A stretch of DNA of 64,000 bases from Cupriavidus lacunae (GTDB taxonomy: Bacteria > Pseudomonadota > Gammaproteobacteria > Burkholderiales > Burkholderiaceae). How positions within the stretch are numbered: the first letter of the stretch is position 1; every line of letters starts with the position of its first letter. Below the pieces are notes generated by a model. It saw only the letters and a list, made by a program, of their open reading frames with translations. It was not told where the DNA came from and did no database searches. The position numbers and the translations under genes are program-made. Location of the stretch: the NCBI RefSeq assembly GCF_003353055.1, contig NZ_QKWJ01000001.1, forward strand, positions 250,235-314,234. The letters run 5' to 3'. Positions 36,806 to 45,603 of the stretch are shown piece by piece.

Positions 36806-37579
36806 TCAGGAAACAAGCTTGATGGCAACGAGCGTCAGCGTGGTCGCCAGTGCGGCACGCACCAGCCGTTCGGGCAGCGCCCGCGACAATTGCGCGCCCA
36901 GCCAGATGCCGGGGATCGAACCCACCAGCAGCGACAGCAGCAAATTCCAGTCGACCGTGCCAAGCCACACATGGCCCAGCCCGGCAATCGCCGTCAGCGG
37001 GACGGCGTAGGCAATGTCGGTGCCGGCCACTTCGGCCGGTTTCATATGGGGATACAGCAGCAGGATCAGCGTGGCGCCAACCGCGCCGGCGCCGATCGAC
37101 GACACCGTCACCAGCACGCCCAGCACCACGCCCACCGCCACGGTGGCGACCGCCTGGCGGCGGCCTTCCAGCTGGAAGCGGGGGTTGCGCGCCAGCCAGG
37201 CCAGCAGTTGCTTGCGGAACAGCAGCGACAGCACCGTCAGCAGCACCGAGACGCCGATGGTCAGCCGGATCGCATGCAGCCACTGCGCGTTGAGCTCGCC
37301 CGCGCTCTTCAGCACCAGGATGGCGGCCACGGCCGCCGGCAGGCTGCCGATGCACAGGCGGCGCACCACTTGCCACTGCACATGGCCGTGGGCGCGGTGC
37401 GCGATCGTGCCAAAGCCCTTGGTGATGGCCGCGAAGGCCAGGTCGGTGCCGACCGCGGTGGCCGGCGAGAAGCCGAACAGCAGTGTCAGCAGCGGCGTCA
37501 TCAGCGAGCCCCCTCCCACCCCGGTCAGACCGACGAGGACGCCTACAAATAGACCGGAAACGGTATAGGCAACAGACAT
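36806..37579 (-). CDS. TauE/SafE permease, first gene of the cysteine operon
   Basis: A 257-aa membrane protein with about eight spans and the two family motifs VGVLVGLTGVGGGSLMTPLL (residues about 12-31) and LVTVSSIGAGAVGATLILLL. Sitting 28 nt before cysI, it probably moves sulfite, sulfate or another sulfur anion. Direction is not settled by sequence: TauE/SafE exporters would protect against sulfite excess. Divergent from the CysB-like regulator. Confidence 0.85.
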   Translation of the reverse strand: MSVAYTVSGLFVGVLVGLTGVGGGSLMTPLLTLLFGFSPATAVGTDLAFAAITKGFGTIAHRAHGHVQWQVVRRLCIGSLPAAVAAILVLKSAGELNAQWLHAIRLTIGVSVLLTVLSLLFRKQLLAWLARNPRFQLEGRRQAVATVAVGVVLGVLVTVSSIGAGAVGATLILLLYPHMKPAEVAGTDIAYAVPLTAIAGLGHVWLGTVDWNLLLSLLVGSIPGIWLGAQLSRALPERLVRAALATTLTLVAIKLVS

Positions 37580-37679
37580 GGGGGACTCGGTGGGGGCCTG
37601 GCCCGTGGATCTCGCATCACAAAGTAGCTGCTGCGAGAAGACGCACTGAGGGCAGGCCGTTCATTAACAAAGTTCGAGA

Positions 37680-37707
37680 ATCGTAATAAACTGGCCTCAT
37701 ACCTCAA
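37680..37707 (-). promoter_or_regulatory. Candidate promoter of the cysteine operon
   Basis: On the minus strand: TTGAGG (37702-37707), 16-nt spacer, TACGAT (37680-37685). It lies in the 166-nt AT-rich gap between the TauE/SafE gene and the divergent CysB-like gene. Weak -35 box, as expected for an activator-dependent promoter. Confidence 0.38.
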
Positions 37708-37745
37708 ACTAATAAGAAGTTGTTTGTTTATACGAACCCAGATAT

Positions 37746-38687
37746 ATGAACTTGCACCAGTTTCGTTTCGTGCGTGAGGCCGTCCGGCAGAACTACAACC
37801 TGACCGAAGCCGCCAAAGCGCTCTACACGTCACAACCTGGCGTGTCCAAGGCCATCATCGAGCTGGAAGAAGAGCTGGGCGTGGATATCTTCACCCGCCA
37901 TGGCAAGCGCATCCGCAGCCTGACCGAGCCGGGGCGGCGCATCCTAAGCTCGGTCGAGAAGATCCTGCAGGAAGTGGAAAGCCTGAAGCGCGTCGGCATG
38001 GACTATGCGGCACAGGACCAGGGCAACTTCACCATCGCCACCACCCACACCCAGGCGCGCTACGCCCTGCCGCGGGTGATCAGCGAGTTCACCAAGCGCT
38101 ACCCCAAGGTGCGGCTGTCGATCCAGCAGGGCAACCCGTCGCAGATCGCCGACATGCTGCTGCACGACCAGGCCGATATCGGTATCGCCACGGAAGGCAT
38201 CTCCGCCGACAAGAACCTGGTGTCGTTGCCGGGCTATCAGTGGACGCATATGGTGATTACGCCACCCGATCATCCGCTGCTGGACAAGAAGCACCTGGCG
38301 CTGGAGGATCTGATGGGCTTCCCGCTGATCACCTACGATGCCAACTTTGCCGGGCGGACCAAGATCGACAAGGCCTTCGCGCTGCGCCACCTGGAGCCCG
38401 ACATCGTGCTGGAGGCCATCGACGCGGACGTGATCAAGACGTATGTAGAGATCGGACTGGGCGTGGGCATCGTCGCCGGCGTGGCCTATGATGCCGAGCG
38501 CGACCGCAACCTGCGCGGGATCCCGGCCGGCCACCTGTTCGGCAGCAATGTGACGCACCTGGCCGTCAAGCAGGGCGCCTACCTGCGCAGCTTTGTCTAC
38601 ACCTTCATCGAACTGTTCTCGCCGACGCTCAACCGCAAGCTGGTTGAGCAGGCCATGTCCGGCGAACACGAAGCCTACGAACTCTGA
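37746..38687 (+). CDS. cysB: CysB-type LysR regulator of sulfur assimilation
   Basis: A 313-aa LysR protein of the CysB/Cbl group: the N-terminus MNLHQFRFVREAVRQNYNLT and ALYTSQPGVSKAI are near-signature, and the effector domain holds TTHTQARYALP, where CysB binds sulfate or N-acetylserine. It should activate the divergent cysteine operon under sulfur limitation. Cbl, its close paralogue, cannot be excluded, but adjacency to cysI favours CysB. Confidence 0.9.
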   Translation: MNLHQFRFVREAVRQNYNLTEAAKALYTSQPGVSKAIIELEEELGVDIFTRHGKRIRSLTEPGRRILSSVEKILQEVESLKRVGMDYAAQDQGNFTIATTHTQARYALPRVISEFTKRYPKVRLSIQQGNPSQIADMLLHDQADIGIATEGISADKNLVSLPGYQWTHMVITPPDHPLLDKKHLALEDLMGFPLITYDANFAGRTKIDKAFALRHLEPDIVLEAIDADVIKTYVEIGLGVGIVAGVAYDAERDRNLRGIPAGHLFGSNVTHLAVKQGAYLRSFVYTFIELFSPTLNRKLVEQAMSGEHEAYEL

Positions 38688-38773
38688 GGTCGGCCCGCCG
38701 CCGCCTCTTCTATATAAGAAGCAAACCCCACCATGCATGCACTGCCCATCACGCCCTGCCGGCCGGAGGCCCT

Positions 38774-39937
38774 GTGAGCGACCTGCCCCGTATTCACTGG
38801 ACTGAGGACGGCGTCGAGCGCAGCGCCGCCTGGCGCTCCGAAGCCGGCCTGCCGCCGCCCCGGCGCGTGGTCATCGCCGATGACACTACCAGCGCCGACA
38901 CCGCCTACCGCCTGGCCTGCGAAGGCACTGCGCTGCTGTGGCGCGGCGACTTCCAGAACGCGCGCCAGCTGCTGCACGCGCTGGCCCGCCGCACCGAGCG
39001 CAAGCCCAAGAAGGCCAGCCGCCCCGGCCAGAAGGCCAAGGACAAGACCAAGGGTGCGGCGGCTTCGCCGACCGAAGCCTTTCACCTGCACCGGCTGGCC
39101 CAGTCGCAGCGCGCCCGCACGCTGGGCATGCTGCTGCTGCCGTTCGAGGCCAGCCACGAGGTGCCGCTGCGCCGCGCGCCGGATGTGCGCGACGCCTGCG
39201 AGCAGGTCTACGGCCCGGCCGGCGAAGCCTATGTGGCATCGATGCGCGAGCTGCTGGGCATGATCGGCGCCTTTGAATGGCGCAAGAAGGGCGTGGAGAT
39301 TCCCGCGCTGGAAGACCGCATCCACCCCTGGTACGGCGTGTTCTCGCCGGTGCGCGGCGAATATATCGACCTGGTCGCGGCCGAACCGCTGCCGGCGAAG
39401 ACCCTGGCCTTCGATATCGGCACCGGCACCGGCGTGCTGGCCGCGGTGCTGGCCCGCCGCGGCGTGCGGCGCGTGGTCGCCACCGACCAGGATCCGCGCG
39501 CGCTGGCCTGCGCGCGCGAGAACATCGCGCAGCTTGGCTACACCGCGGAGGTCGAGATCGTCCAGGCCGACCTGTTCCCCGAAGGCCGGGCGCCGCTGGT
39601 GGTGTGCAACCCGCCCTGGGTGCCGGCACGGCCCAGCTCGCCGGTCGAGCGCGCCGTCTTCGACCCCGACAGCGCCATGCTGCGCGGCTTCCTGCAAGGG
39701 CTGGCCGACCATCTGGAGCCGGGCGGCGAAGGCTGGCTGCTGCTGTCGGACCTGGCCGAGCATCTCGGCCTGCGCCCGCGCGAGGAGCTGACGGCCTGGA
39801 TCGACGCCGCCGGGCTGAAGGTGCTGGGCCGCTCCGATATCCGCCCGCGCCACCCGCGCGCGACGGATGCGGCCGATCCGCTGCATGCAGCGCGTTCCGC
39901 CGAAGTGACCTCGCTCTGGCGCCTGGGCGTGCGCTGA
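38774..39937 (+). CDS. Class I SAM-dependent methyltransferase (HemK-like NPPW motif)
   Basis: A 387-aa protein. Residues 1-200 form a mixed helical domain with a Lys-rich low-complexity stretch (KPKKASRPGQKAKDKTKG, around 77-94). The C-terminal half is a Rossmann methyltransferase with FDIGTGTGVLAAVLA for SAM and VVCNPPWVPAR, the N-P-P motif of enzymes acting on planar nitrogen. Substrate unknown; ribosomal RNA, DNA or a protein glutamine are all possible. A GTG start at 38774 is used. Transcribed after cysB with an 86-nt gap. Confidence 0.8.
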   Translation: MSDLPRIHWTEDGVERSAAWRSEAGLPPPRRVVIADDTTSADTAYRLACEGTALLWRGDFQNARQLLHALARRTERKPKKASRPGQKAKDKTKGAAASPTEAFHLHRLAQSQRARTLGMLLLPFEASHEVPLRRAPDVRDACEQVYGPAGEAYVASMRELLGMIGAFEWRKKGVEIPALEDRIHPWYGVFSPVRGEYIDLVAAEPLPAKTLAFDIGTGTGVLAAVLARRGVRRVVATDQDPRALACARENIAQLGYTAEVEIVQADLFPEGRAPLVVCNPPWVPARPSSPVERAVFDPDSAMLRGFLQGLADHLEPGGEGWLLLSDLAEHLGLRPREELTAWIDAAGLKVLGRSDIRPRHPRATDAADPLHAARSAEVTSLWRLGVR

Positions 39938-40024
39938 CCGCCTGACGGTCGCGGCGGGGCACGGAGGTGCCCCGCCGGCCGAGTTCGGCTATCCTTCCCG
40001 TCACATATAAGAACGGAGGAGACG

Positions 40025-41188
40025 ATGCTGAAACTGCCCCTGCGCCCCCTGCTGCTGGCTGGCGCCCTGCTCTTCACCTGCACCGCGCATGCCGACATCC
40101 GCGTCGGCGTCGATGTGTCCACCACCGGCCCGGCGGCCTCGATCGGCATCCCCTCCAAGAACACCGTGCTGATGTGGCCCCAGACCCTGGGCGGGCAGAA
40201 GGCGCACTACGTCATCCTGGACGACGGCACCGACCCCGCCGCCGCGGTGCGCAACGTGCGCAAGCTGATCTCCGAGGAAAAGGTCGACGTGATCGTCGGC
40301 CCCAATATCACGCCCACCGCCATCGCCGCGCTCGACGCCGTGGCCGAGGGCGAGACGCCGATGGTGGCGCTGGCCGCCTCGGCCTCCATCGTCGAGCCGC
40401 AGGCCGACGCCAAGCGCCGCTGGGCCTTCAAGATGCCGCAGAACGACTCGCACATGGCGACCGTGCTGACCGAGTACATGAGCAACCATGGCGTGAAGAC
40501 CGTCGGCTTTATCGGCTTTGCCGACGCCTACGGCGAAAGCTGGTGGCGCGAGTTCTCGAAGCTGGCCGAGGTGCGCAAGATCAAGGTGGTGGCCAACGAG
40601 CGCTTCTCGCGCAACGACACCTCCGTGACCGGGCAGGTGCTCAAGCTGATGGCGGCCAATCCGGACGCGATCCTGATCGCCGGCGCCGGGACGCCGTCCG
40701 TCCTGCCGCAGAAAACGCTGGGCGAGCGCGGCTACAAGGGCAAGGTCTACCAGACCCACGGCATCGCCACCTGGGACTTCCTGCGCATGGGCGGCAAGGA
40801 CGTGGAAGGCACGCTGTTCCCGACCGGGCCGGTGGTGGTGGCGCGCCAGCTGCCCGAGAGCCACCCGGTGCGCAAGGTGGCGCTGGAGTTCGTCAACCGC
40901 TACGAGGCCAAGTACGGCGCCGACAGCGTCACGCAGTTCGCCGGCGATGCCTGGGGCGCGTGGATGCTGCTGGACGACGCCGCCCGCCGCGCGCTGAAGA
41001 CCGGCGCCCAGCCCGGCACGCGCGAGTTCCGCGCCGCCATGCGCGACGCGCTGGAAGCCACCACCAATCTCACCATCCCCAACGGCGTGATGAACATGAA
41101 CCCGAAGGACCACCAGGGCTTCGACCAGCGTTCACGCGTGATGGGGGTGATCCGCAACGGCAAGTTTGCCTATGCGGGCGACAAGTAG
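40025..41188 (+). CDS. Leu/Ile/Val-type ABC transporter substrate-binding protein
   Basis: A 387-aa periplasmic protein with a classic Sec signal cut after AHA (residue 23). The mature part is a type-I bilobed receptor: IRVGVDVSTTGPAASIGIPSKN, then VDVIVGPNITPTAIAA and ASASIVEP. This is the branched-chain amino acid/amide (HAAT) group, which also binds aromatic acids. No permease or ATPase genes are nearby, so it is another orphan receptor. The stop codon runs into a structured repeat. Confidence 0.86.
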   Translation: MLKLPLRPLLLAGALLFTCTAHADIRVGVDVSTTGPAASIGIPSKNTVLMWPQTLGGQKAHYVILDDGTDPAAAVRNVRKLISEEKVDVIVGPNITPTAIAALDAVAEGETPMVALAASASIVEPQADAKRRWAFKMPQNDSHMATVLTEYMSNHGVKTVGFIGFADAYGESWWREFSKLAEVRKIKVVANERFSRNDTSVTGQVLKLMAANPDAILIAGAGTPSVLPQKTLGERGYKGKVYQTHGIATWDFLRMGGKDVEGTLFPTGPVVVARQLPESHPVRKVALEFVNRYEAKYGADSVTQFAGDAWGAWMLLDDAARRALKTGAQPGTREFRAAMRDALEATTNLTIPNGVMNMNPKDHQGFDQRSRVMGVIRNGKFAYAGDK

Positions 41189-41426
41189 TCCACTGAATCA
41201 CTGAAATGGGAGGTGAAGGACATGTCATGCGGGATGCAGCGCTAGGGCGAAGCAGGGGTTTCGGATTGCATGGCAATCCGCCTGCGTAGCGACATGCGCT
41301 TGCAAGCGCATGTGCGCCCTGCAAGGGCAAAGCGCAGCAATAGCACGGCTATTGCGAGCATTTGCAACGACGCGATGCGCCCGCATGACATGGCAGGCTC
41401 CGACCAACTTCAGTGATTCAGTGGAC
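41188..41426. repeat. Nested palindromic element with 18-bp outer arms
   Basis: Outer arms at 41188-41205 and 41409-41426 are exact 18-bp inverted copies; inside, 41221-41233 pairs exactly with 41380-41392 (13 bp). The interior holds four more hairpins: CGGATTGC-ATG-GCAATCCG (41262-41280), a perfect 22-nt palindrome (41292-41313), GCCCT-GCA-AGGGC (41316-41328), and GCAATAGC-ACG-GCTATTGC (41337-41355). The left arm begins on the last base of the receptor stop codon. No protein is apparent. It looks like a folded RNA or a non-autonomous repeat. Confidence 0.8.
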
Positions 41427-41466
41427 CAGCCCGCTGCATCAACGCATCAAGAAAGGAAGCATTGCA

Positions 41467-42348
41467 ATGAGCACCAGCCACACCCCCACCACCGTCGCTT
41501 TCATCGGCCTGGGCGCCATGGGCTCGCACATGGTCCGCCACCTGCTGGGCGCCGGCCACACCGTGCGCGCCTTCGTGCGCCGCCCGGAAGCCGCCGAGGC
41601 CGCGCGCGCGCTGGGGGCGGAACCGTTCTTCACCCCCGCCGAAGCGGCGCGCGGCGCCAGCGTCGTCTTCACCAACGTGACCTCGTCCGAAGACGTGCGC
41701 GAAGTGTTGCTGGGCGAGCAGGGCGTGATCCACGGCGCCGCGCCGGGCACCATCTGCGTGGACCATAGCACCATCTCGCCGATCGTCACGCGCGAGATCG
41801 CCGCGGCGCTGGCCGCGCACGGTATCGAGGCACTGGACTGCCCGGTCTCGGGCGGCACCATGGGCGCCGAGGCCGCCACGCTGACCATCATGGTCGGCGG
41901 CAAGCCCGAGATGCTGGAGCGCGTGCGTCCGCTGCTGCAACGGCTGGGCAAGACCATCACCCATATCGGCGACCACGGCGCGGGCCAGGTCGCCAAGCTG
42001 TGCAACCAGATCGCGCAGGTGGTCAATATCGAAGGCATTGCCGAGGCCATGCGTTTTGCCGCCGCGCAGAACGTCGACACCGGCCGCGTGTTCGAGGCCA
42101 TGGCAACCGGCATGGCCGGCAGCCGCATGCTCGACCTGATGGGCCCCAAGATGGTGGCGCGCAACTTCGCGGCCGGCATCGAGGCACGGCTGCACGACAA
42201 GGACTTCGGGCTGGCGCGCGATATCGCCGAGGAAATCGGCCTGGACCTGCCCGCGATGCAGGCCACCTCGGCGCAGCTGCGCGCGCTGATGGCCAGGGGC
42301 TGGGGCACGGACGACACCTCGTCGCTGCTGCGCGTGCTGGAGGGCTGA
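41467..42348 (+). CDS. NAD(P)-dependent beta-hydroxyacid dehydrogenase (3-hydroxyisobutyrate dehydrogenase family)
   Basis: A 293-aa enzyme. The dinucleotide fold begins at VAFIGLGAMGSHMVRHLL (residues about 10-27). Also visible are the substrate motif DCPVSGGTMGAEAATL and the catalytic lysine in GAGQVAKLCNQ. The family oxidises 3-hydroxyisobutyrate, tartronate semialdehyde (reverse) or related acids; the exact substrate is unclear. A good AAAGGAAG ribosome site precedes ATG 41467, so the longer frame reaching into the palindromic element was not used. Confidence 0.87.
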   Translation: MSTSHTPTTVAFIGLGAMGSHMVRHLLGAGHTVRAFVRRPEAAEAARALGAEPFFTPAEAARGASVVFTNVTSSEDVREVLLGEQGVIHGAAPGTICVDHSTISPIVTREIAAALAAHGIEALDCPVSGGTMGAEAATLTIMVGGKPEMLERVRPLLQRLGKTITHIGDHGAGQVAKLCNQIAQVVNIEGIAEAMRFAAAQNVDTGRVFEAMATGMAGSRMLDLMGPKMVARNFAAGIEARLHDKDFGLARDIAEEIGLDLPAMQATSAQLRALMARGWGTDDTSSLLRVLEG

Positions 42349-42359
42349 CGCCCTTCCTG

Positions 42360-43280
42360 TCAGCGCTCCATCAGCCGCAGCACCGCGCGCGTCAGGGCAC
42401 CGTCCGCGCTGGCAAAGCTGTCCAGCACATTGAAGTGATGGCAGTCCGCCAGCACCAGGTCGCTCGCCGCCGGATGCGCCACCTTGGCCGGCCACGCCGC
42501 GCGGATCAGCGCGTGCTGGCGGTGGTATTCGGCGGCCTCGAGTTCCCCCACCGCGATCGCCAGCGGCGCACCGCTGGCCGGCGGCATATACGCGGGCGAC
42601 AGCCGCGCGACATCGTCTTCCGAGAACTGCAGGTCGCGCTGCAAAAAGGCCGCGCGCCGCAGCGGCTCCATGTCGTACAGCCCGCTGACCGAGAGCCCGC
42701 CCTTGACTAGGTCGACCGGCAGGTCCGCATCCAGCTGCGGCCAGCGCGCGGCCATCAGCATCGCCACCAGGTGCCCGCCGACGGAATGCCCCGCCAGGAA
42801 GAGCTTGTCCGGATCATGGCCCAGCCGGTCCGCCTGCCGGTACAGCCAGGCCACGCTGCGCAGCACCTGCCGCACGATCTCAGGCACCGTCACCGCTGGC
42901 ACCAGCGTGTAGTTGACCACGGCCACCGACACGCCCAGCGCCGGCAACGCGCTGGCGACAAAGCTGTGGTCGTGCTTGTCCAGCGCCCGGTAATAGCCCC
43001 CATGCACGAACACCAGCAGCGGCGGCAGCGCCCCGTTGGCCCGCTGCGCGGGGAAGTAGTCGAGCGTCTCGCCCTGCGCATGCGGCGAGTCCTCGCCGGC
43101 ATAGCTCAGGTCCGCCAGGAAGGGGCTGCGCGCGCGCACCTGCGCGGACCACTGCGCCCAGCGCGCCATATGGGCCGGGTTGTCCGGCACATTGGCGCGG
43201 TTGTTGTACTCCCGGTCATAGAAGCCGGGGTCCTGCGAAGGCAGGCTGGCGAGGCGCGCCAGCGAAGCTTGATTGGTCAT
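42360..43280 (-). CDS. Alpha/beta hydrolase (kynurenine formamidase-like esterase)
   Basis: A 306-aa alpha/beta hydrolase. The oxyanion motif HGGYYRALDK is close to the HGGYW of kynurenine formamidases, the nucleophile elbow is GHSVGG, and a late ADCHHFNVLD supplies the histidine. The start YDREYNNRANVPD is frequent in this esterase group. Substrate unknown. Convergent with the dehydrogenase, 11 nt apart. Confidence 0.82.
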   Translation of the reverse strand: MTNQASLARLASLPSQDPGFYDREYNNRANVPDNPAHMARWAQWSAQVRARSPFLADLSYAGEDSPHAQGETLDYFPAQRANGALPPLLVFVHGGYYRALDKHDHSFVASALPALGVSVAVVNYTLVPAVTVPEIVRQVLRSVAWLYRQADRLGHDPDKLFLAGHSVGGHLVAMLMAARWPQLDADLPVDLVKGGLSVSGLYDMEPLRRAAFLQRDLQFSEDDVARLSPAYMPPASGAPLAIAVGELEAAEYHRQHALIRAAWPAKVAHPAASDLVLADCHHFNVLDSFASADGALTRAVLRLMER

Positions 43281-43371
43281 GGCAGTCGGGGGGTGGTCGG
43301 GGTGGTGGGCGTGTCAGGGGCTGGGCGCCATGCTACCGGATTTGCGCGACCGCCCAAGGATCCGGCGTCGG

Positions 43372-43400
43372 TTGTCCGATGCCGGGAATTCCGGCATAAT
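43372..43400 (+). promoter_or_regulatory. Promoter of the tRNA-Leu gene
   Basis: TTGTCC (43372-43377), 17-nt spacer, CATAAT (43395-43400). It would start near 43407, about 35 nt before the mature tRNA. Confidence 0.7.
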
Positions 43401-43441
43401 CCTCGGCTCAGCACGGCACCGGTTCCGGCGCCATACACCCT

Positions 43442-43526
43442 GCCCGGGTGGTGAAACAGGTAGACGCAGGGGACTCAAAATCCCCCGCCGCAAGGCGTGT
43501 CGGTTCGAGTCCGACCCCGGGCACCA
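43442..43526 (+). tRNA. tRNA-Leu (anticodon CAA)
   Basis: An 85-nt class II tRNA: acceptor GCCCGGG / CCCGGGC, D-arm GTGAAACAGGTAGAC, anticodon stem GGGGA / TCCCC with loop CTCAAAA (anticodon CAA at 43476-43478). A long variable arm and TTCGAGTC T-loop follow. CCA is encoded (43524-43526). It reads UUG. Its 3' end serves as the attachment site of the island that follows. Confidence 0.97.
43508..43526 (+). repeat. attL-like repeat (3' end of tRNA-Leu)
   Basis: The T-arm and acceptor end of the tRNA, matched at 46379-46396. The functional tRNA is kept intact on this side. Confidence 0.7.
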
Positions 43527-43628
43527 AGAACAAGTCCCAAGCAGTCCAAATAGTCCACAAACGCCCGTCCAGCCTAGCTTTGCGGGGGTTTTTGCTTCCC
43601 GCGACGTCCAAGAACGCCCACTGGCAGC

Positions 43629-43690
43629 GGGGGTACATTTGGGGGTATCTCGTGAAAAGTGCCTCATTCGCGGGAGAATGTACCCCCAAC
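43629..43690. repeat. GGGGGTA repeat modules at the left island end
   Basis: CAGCGGGGGTACAT and GGGGGTATCTC occur within 25 nt, followed by the inverse ATGTACCCCC about 30 nt later. The same modules recur at 46289-46323. Such repeats next to a tRNA are usually arm sites for integrase or excisionase; this role is inferred. Confidence 0.45.
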
Positions 43691-43757
43691 CCACCCCAAC
43701 ACGGCGGGGGCATGTGGGGTGCAAGACGACCCCATCCACCGCGACGCATATCCCGCT

Positions 43758-43880
43758 ATGCCCACGACTGACGTTGCAATCAAAAAACGCGCATCTTCGG
43801 TGCCGGTGACGGATGCCCGCAGGTCCATGAACAACTTGGCAGCAGATGACCCCAGCACGCGCCAGGCAGGACTATTCAAC
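43758..43880 (+). pseudogene. Possible remnant of an integrase N-terminus
   Basis: A reading frame starts MPTTDVAIKKRASS. The first ten residues resemble the start of P4-type integrases (consensus roughly M-P-L-T-D-x-x-I-x-x-A). The expected following region is absent and nothing beyond looks like a recombinase. The position beside the tRNA fits. The match is very short and could be chance. Confidence 0.2.
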
Positions 43881-43953
43881 AGCGTCACATACATGCGCGT
43901 ATGCCTACCGTTGGGATCGCGTGGTTTCGCCCCGCCCCATAGTTCGATCAGCG

Positions 43954-44196
43954 TCAGGGTGGATAGGCGGCGGCCAGGCCGAGATAGGAATGGCGTACCG
44001 CAAGCTCCTGCAGACGCAGCAGCCAGTTCTCACATATGGTCGCTACCGGCATTACTCTGCCCCCAATCATGTAGACGCCGATACGGTGCATTACGCCGCC
44101 CTCTGTCTGCTCGGCTCGCCGTACCGTGACGATATTTTGGCCTTCGTTGCGGCGTAGTTCGTTCTGTTTGGGCAACTGACCCGCCTCCTGGGGCAC
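43954..44196 (-). CDS. Hypothetical island protein, doubtful
   Basis: An 80-codon frame on the minus strand. The middle part (RIGVYMIGGRVMPVATICENWLL, in two halves) reads like a folded protein with alternating strand and helix, unlike a random GC-rich shadow. I do not recognise it. No clear ribosome site. The opposite strand is also open over much of this stretch, so the coding strand is uncertain. The rest of 43527-44345 shows nothing further. Confidence 0.28.
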   Translation of the reverse strand: MPQEAGQLPKQNELRRNEGQNIVTVRRAEQTEGGVMHRIGVYMIGGRVMPVATICENWLLRLQELAVRHSYLGLAAAYPP

Positions 44197-44345
44197 GCTC
44201 GAGCATCTAAGTTCTGGTGATGCCTCGCGAATTCACTTATGCCAGCAACCTGCGCACGCAGTCAACGTTCTGGGTATTTGCTCCCTGCATGATCGCTGGC
44301 GACCATTGTCACCCTATGAGTAGCGCAGTAAGAAGCGGCTCTACG

Positions 44346-45551
44346 TTAAGACAGTACCCCACTTGTCTCGTCGCCGATGTCTACCCGCCGTCGCTCCCTC
44401 CCTACCCTCTTCCCGATGCGGATGCACGGCCTCTCGATGAAGTGATATGACACTGCTGCAATACACACAAGTGCAAGTGCAATGGCCAGGCCAGTCAGCC
44501 AGAATTGAGCCGGCCCCTTCCTTGCAAATGCACCAAGGACGTGCGGTGAAAGAAATACGGTAATTACAAGCCCCTGCAGGAGGTAAATACCGTAGCTCAT
44601 GATGCCCAGCCTGATAGCGCTTCTGGACGTTAGAAGCCCGAATAGGGAGGCGCCACTGCTGACGAGAAAGAAGAACGCTCCTAGGGATGCGATGGACGTC
44701 CATTCGTAGGCCGTGTCCCTATTCAGAAGCGGATAAGCAAGCAAGGCTACTGCTACCATCGATTTCAGCGCGCTGTCACCAATTATCTCCGGGGATCGCC
44801 GAACAATGCTGGCAGCGGCCATGCCAATGGCAAACATTGCCACGAAGTAGCGCGCGTAGGGGTTAGTGAGAGTATCTGGCAGGACGAAGATGACCCAGAT
44901 GCAGACTGGCAAGAATCCAAGTGGTGAGCGCTTGGCGGAAGCGATGCCCAGCAACGGAAGGGAGAAGTAGAACATCCACTCGTAGTAGAGGGTCCAGGTA
45001 ACGCCGGCTGTAATCGTATTGGTGTGCGCGTAGCCATTCACCGCCGGCGGCGCCTTCATGATGGCCAGCAACAGCCACTGAAAGACCTGACTTAGCAGAT
45101 CAGCGAGCGGAACAGCCATGCTGAAGTCTGTCTTGATGGCCACCATCAGAAGCATCAATGCGATCACAACCCAGTACAGGGGTGCGATGCGGAACAAGCG
45201 GTTGCAATAGAGAGCGAACCAGTCTACCCGCTTCCCTTCGTCAAGAAGACGTCCCCAGAAGAGAAAAGCCGTGATCATGAAGAACACTGACACGCCGGCC
45301 TGGCCAAGGATCGCGTAAAAGGGAGACGGGGGGAGTTTCCATTCCCCCGTTTGATGGAAGCCGTAGCTGATGACGCAATGATGCAGCACCACCGCCAGCG
45401 CAAGGAATCCTCGCAAGCCGTCCACCGTCACGTAGCGCAGGCCTTGTTTTGCCGGGGGATCATCAAGAAATCTCCACAACTGCTTTGGCCAAACCAAGAC
45501 CAGACAAAAAGTGATGATTACGATGCTAGGCCAGATCGAGAAGAGGTCCAT
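44346..45551 (-). CDS. Acyltransferase family 3 (OafA/YrhL-like) membrane O-acyltransferase
   Basis: A 401-aa protein with about ten membrane spans. The family start VDGLRGFLALAVVLHH carries the conserved Arg and catalytic-type His residues (about 43-58); AGVSVFFMITAFLFWGRL follows. These enzymes O-acetylate surface polysaccharides or LPS, so the island could alter cell-surface antigens or phage sensitivity. Codon use and GC are clearly lower than in the neighbours, a sign of transfer. The C-terminus is cytosolic and basic, with no SGNH domain. Confidence 0.88.
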   Translation of the reverse strand: MDLFSIWPSIVIITFCLVLVWPKQLWRFLDDPPAKQGLRYVTVDGLRGFLALAVVLHHCVISYGFHQTGEWKLPPSPFYAILGQAGVSVFFMITAFLFWGRLLDEGKRVDWFALYCNRLFRIAPLYWVVIALMLLMVAIKTDFSMAVPLADLLSQVFQWLLLAIMKAPPAVNGYAHTNTITAGVTWTLYYEWMFYFSLPLLGIASAKRSPLGFLPVCIWVIFVLPDTLTNPYARYFVAMFAIGMAAASIVRRSPEIIGDSALKSMVAVALLAYPLLNRDTAYEWTSIASLGAFFFLVSSGASLFGLLTSRSAIRLGIMSYGIYLLQGLVITVFLSPHVLGAFARKGPAQFWLTGLAIALALVCIAAVSYHFIERPCIRIGKRVGRERRRVDIGDETSGVLS

Positions 45552-45603
45552 TTGATCAGTCGCGAGAAAGCGGAATTATGCCATTGCCCTGCCTGACTGC
45601 CGC

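Noticed and set aside
32692-36822. Two plus-strand frames of 629 and 585 codons opposite the cysteine operon
   Set aside because: Low-complexity His/Arg/Gln-rich translations typical of antisense to GC-rich genes.
41413-41466. A start for the hydroxyacid dehydrogenase inside the palindromic element
   Set aside because: The ATG at 41467 has a good ribosome site and gives the usual N-terminus right before the dinucleotide fold.
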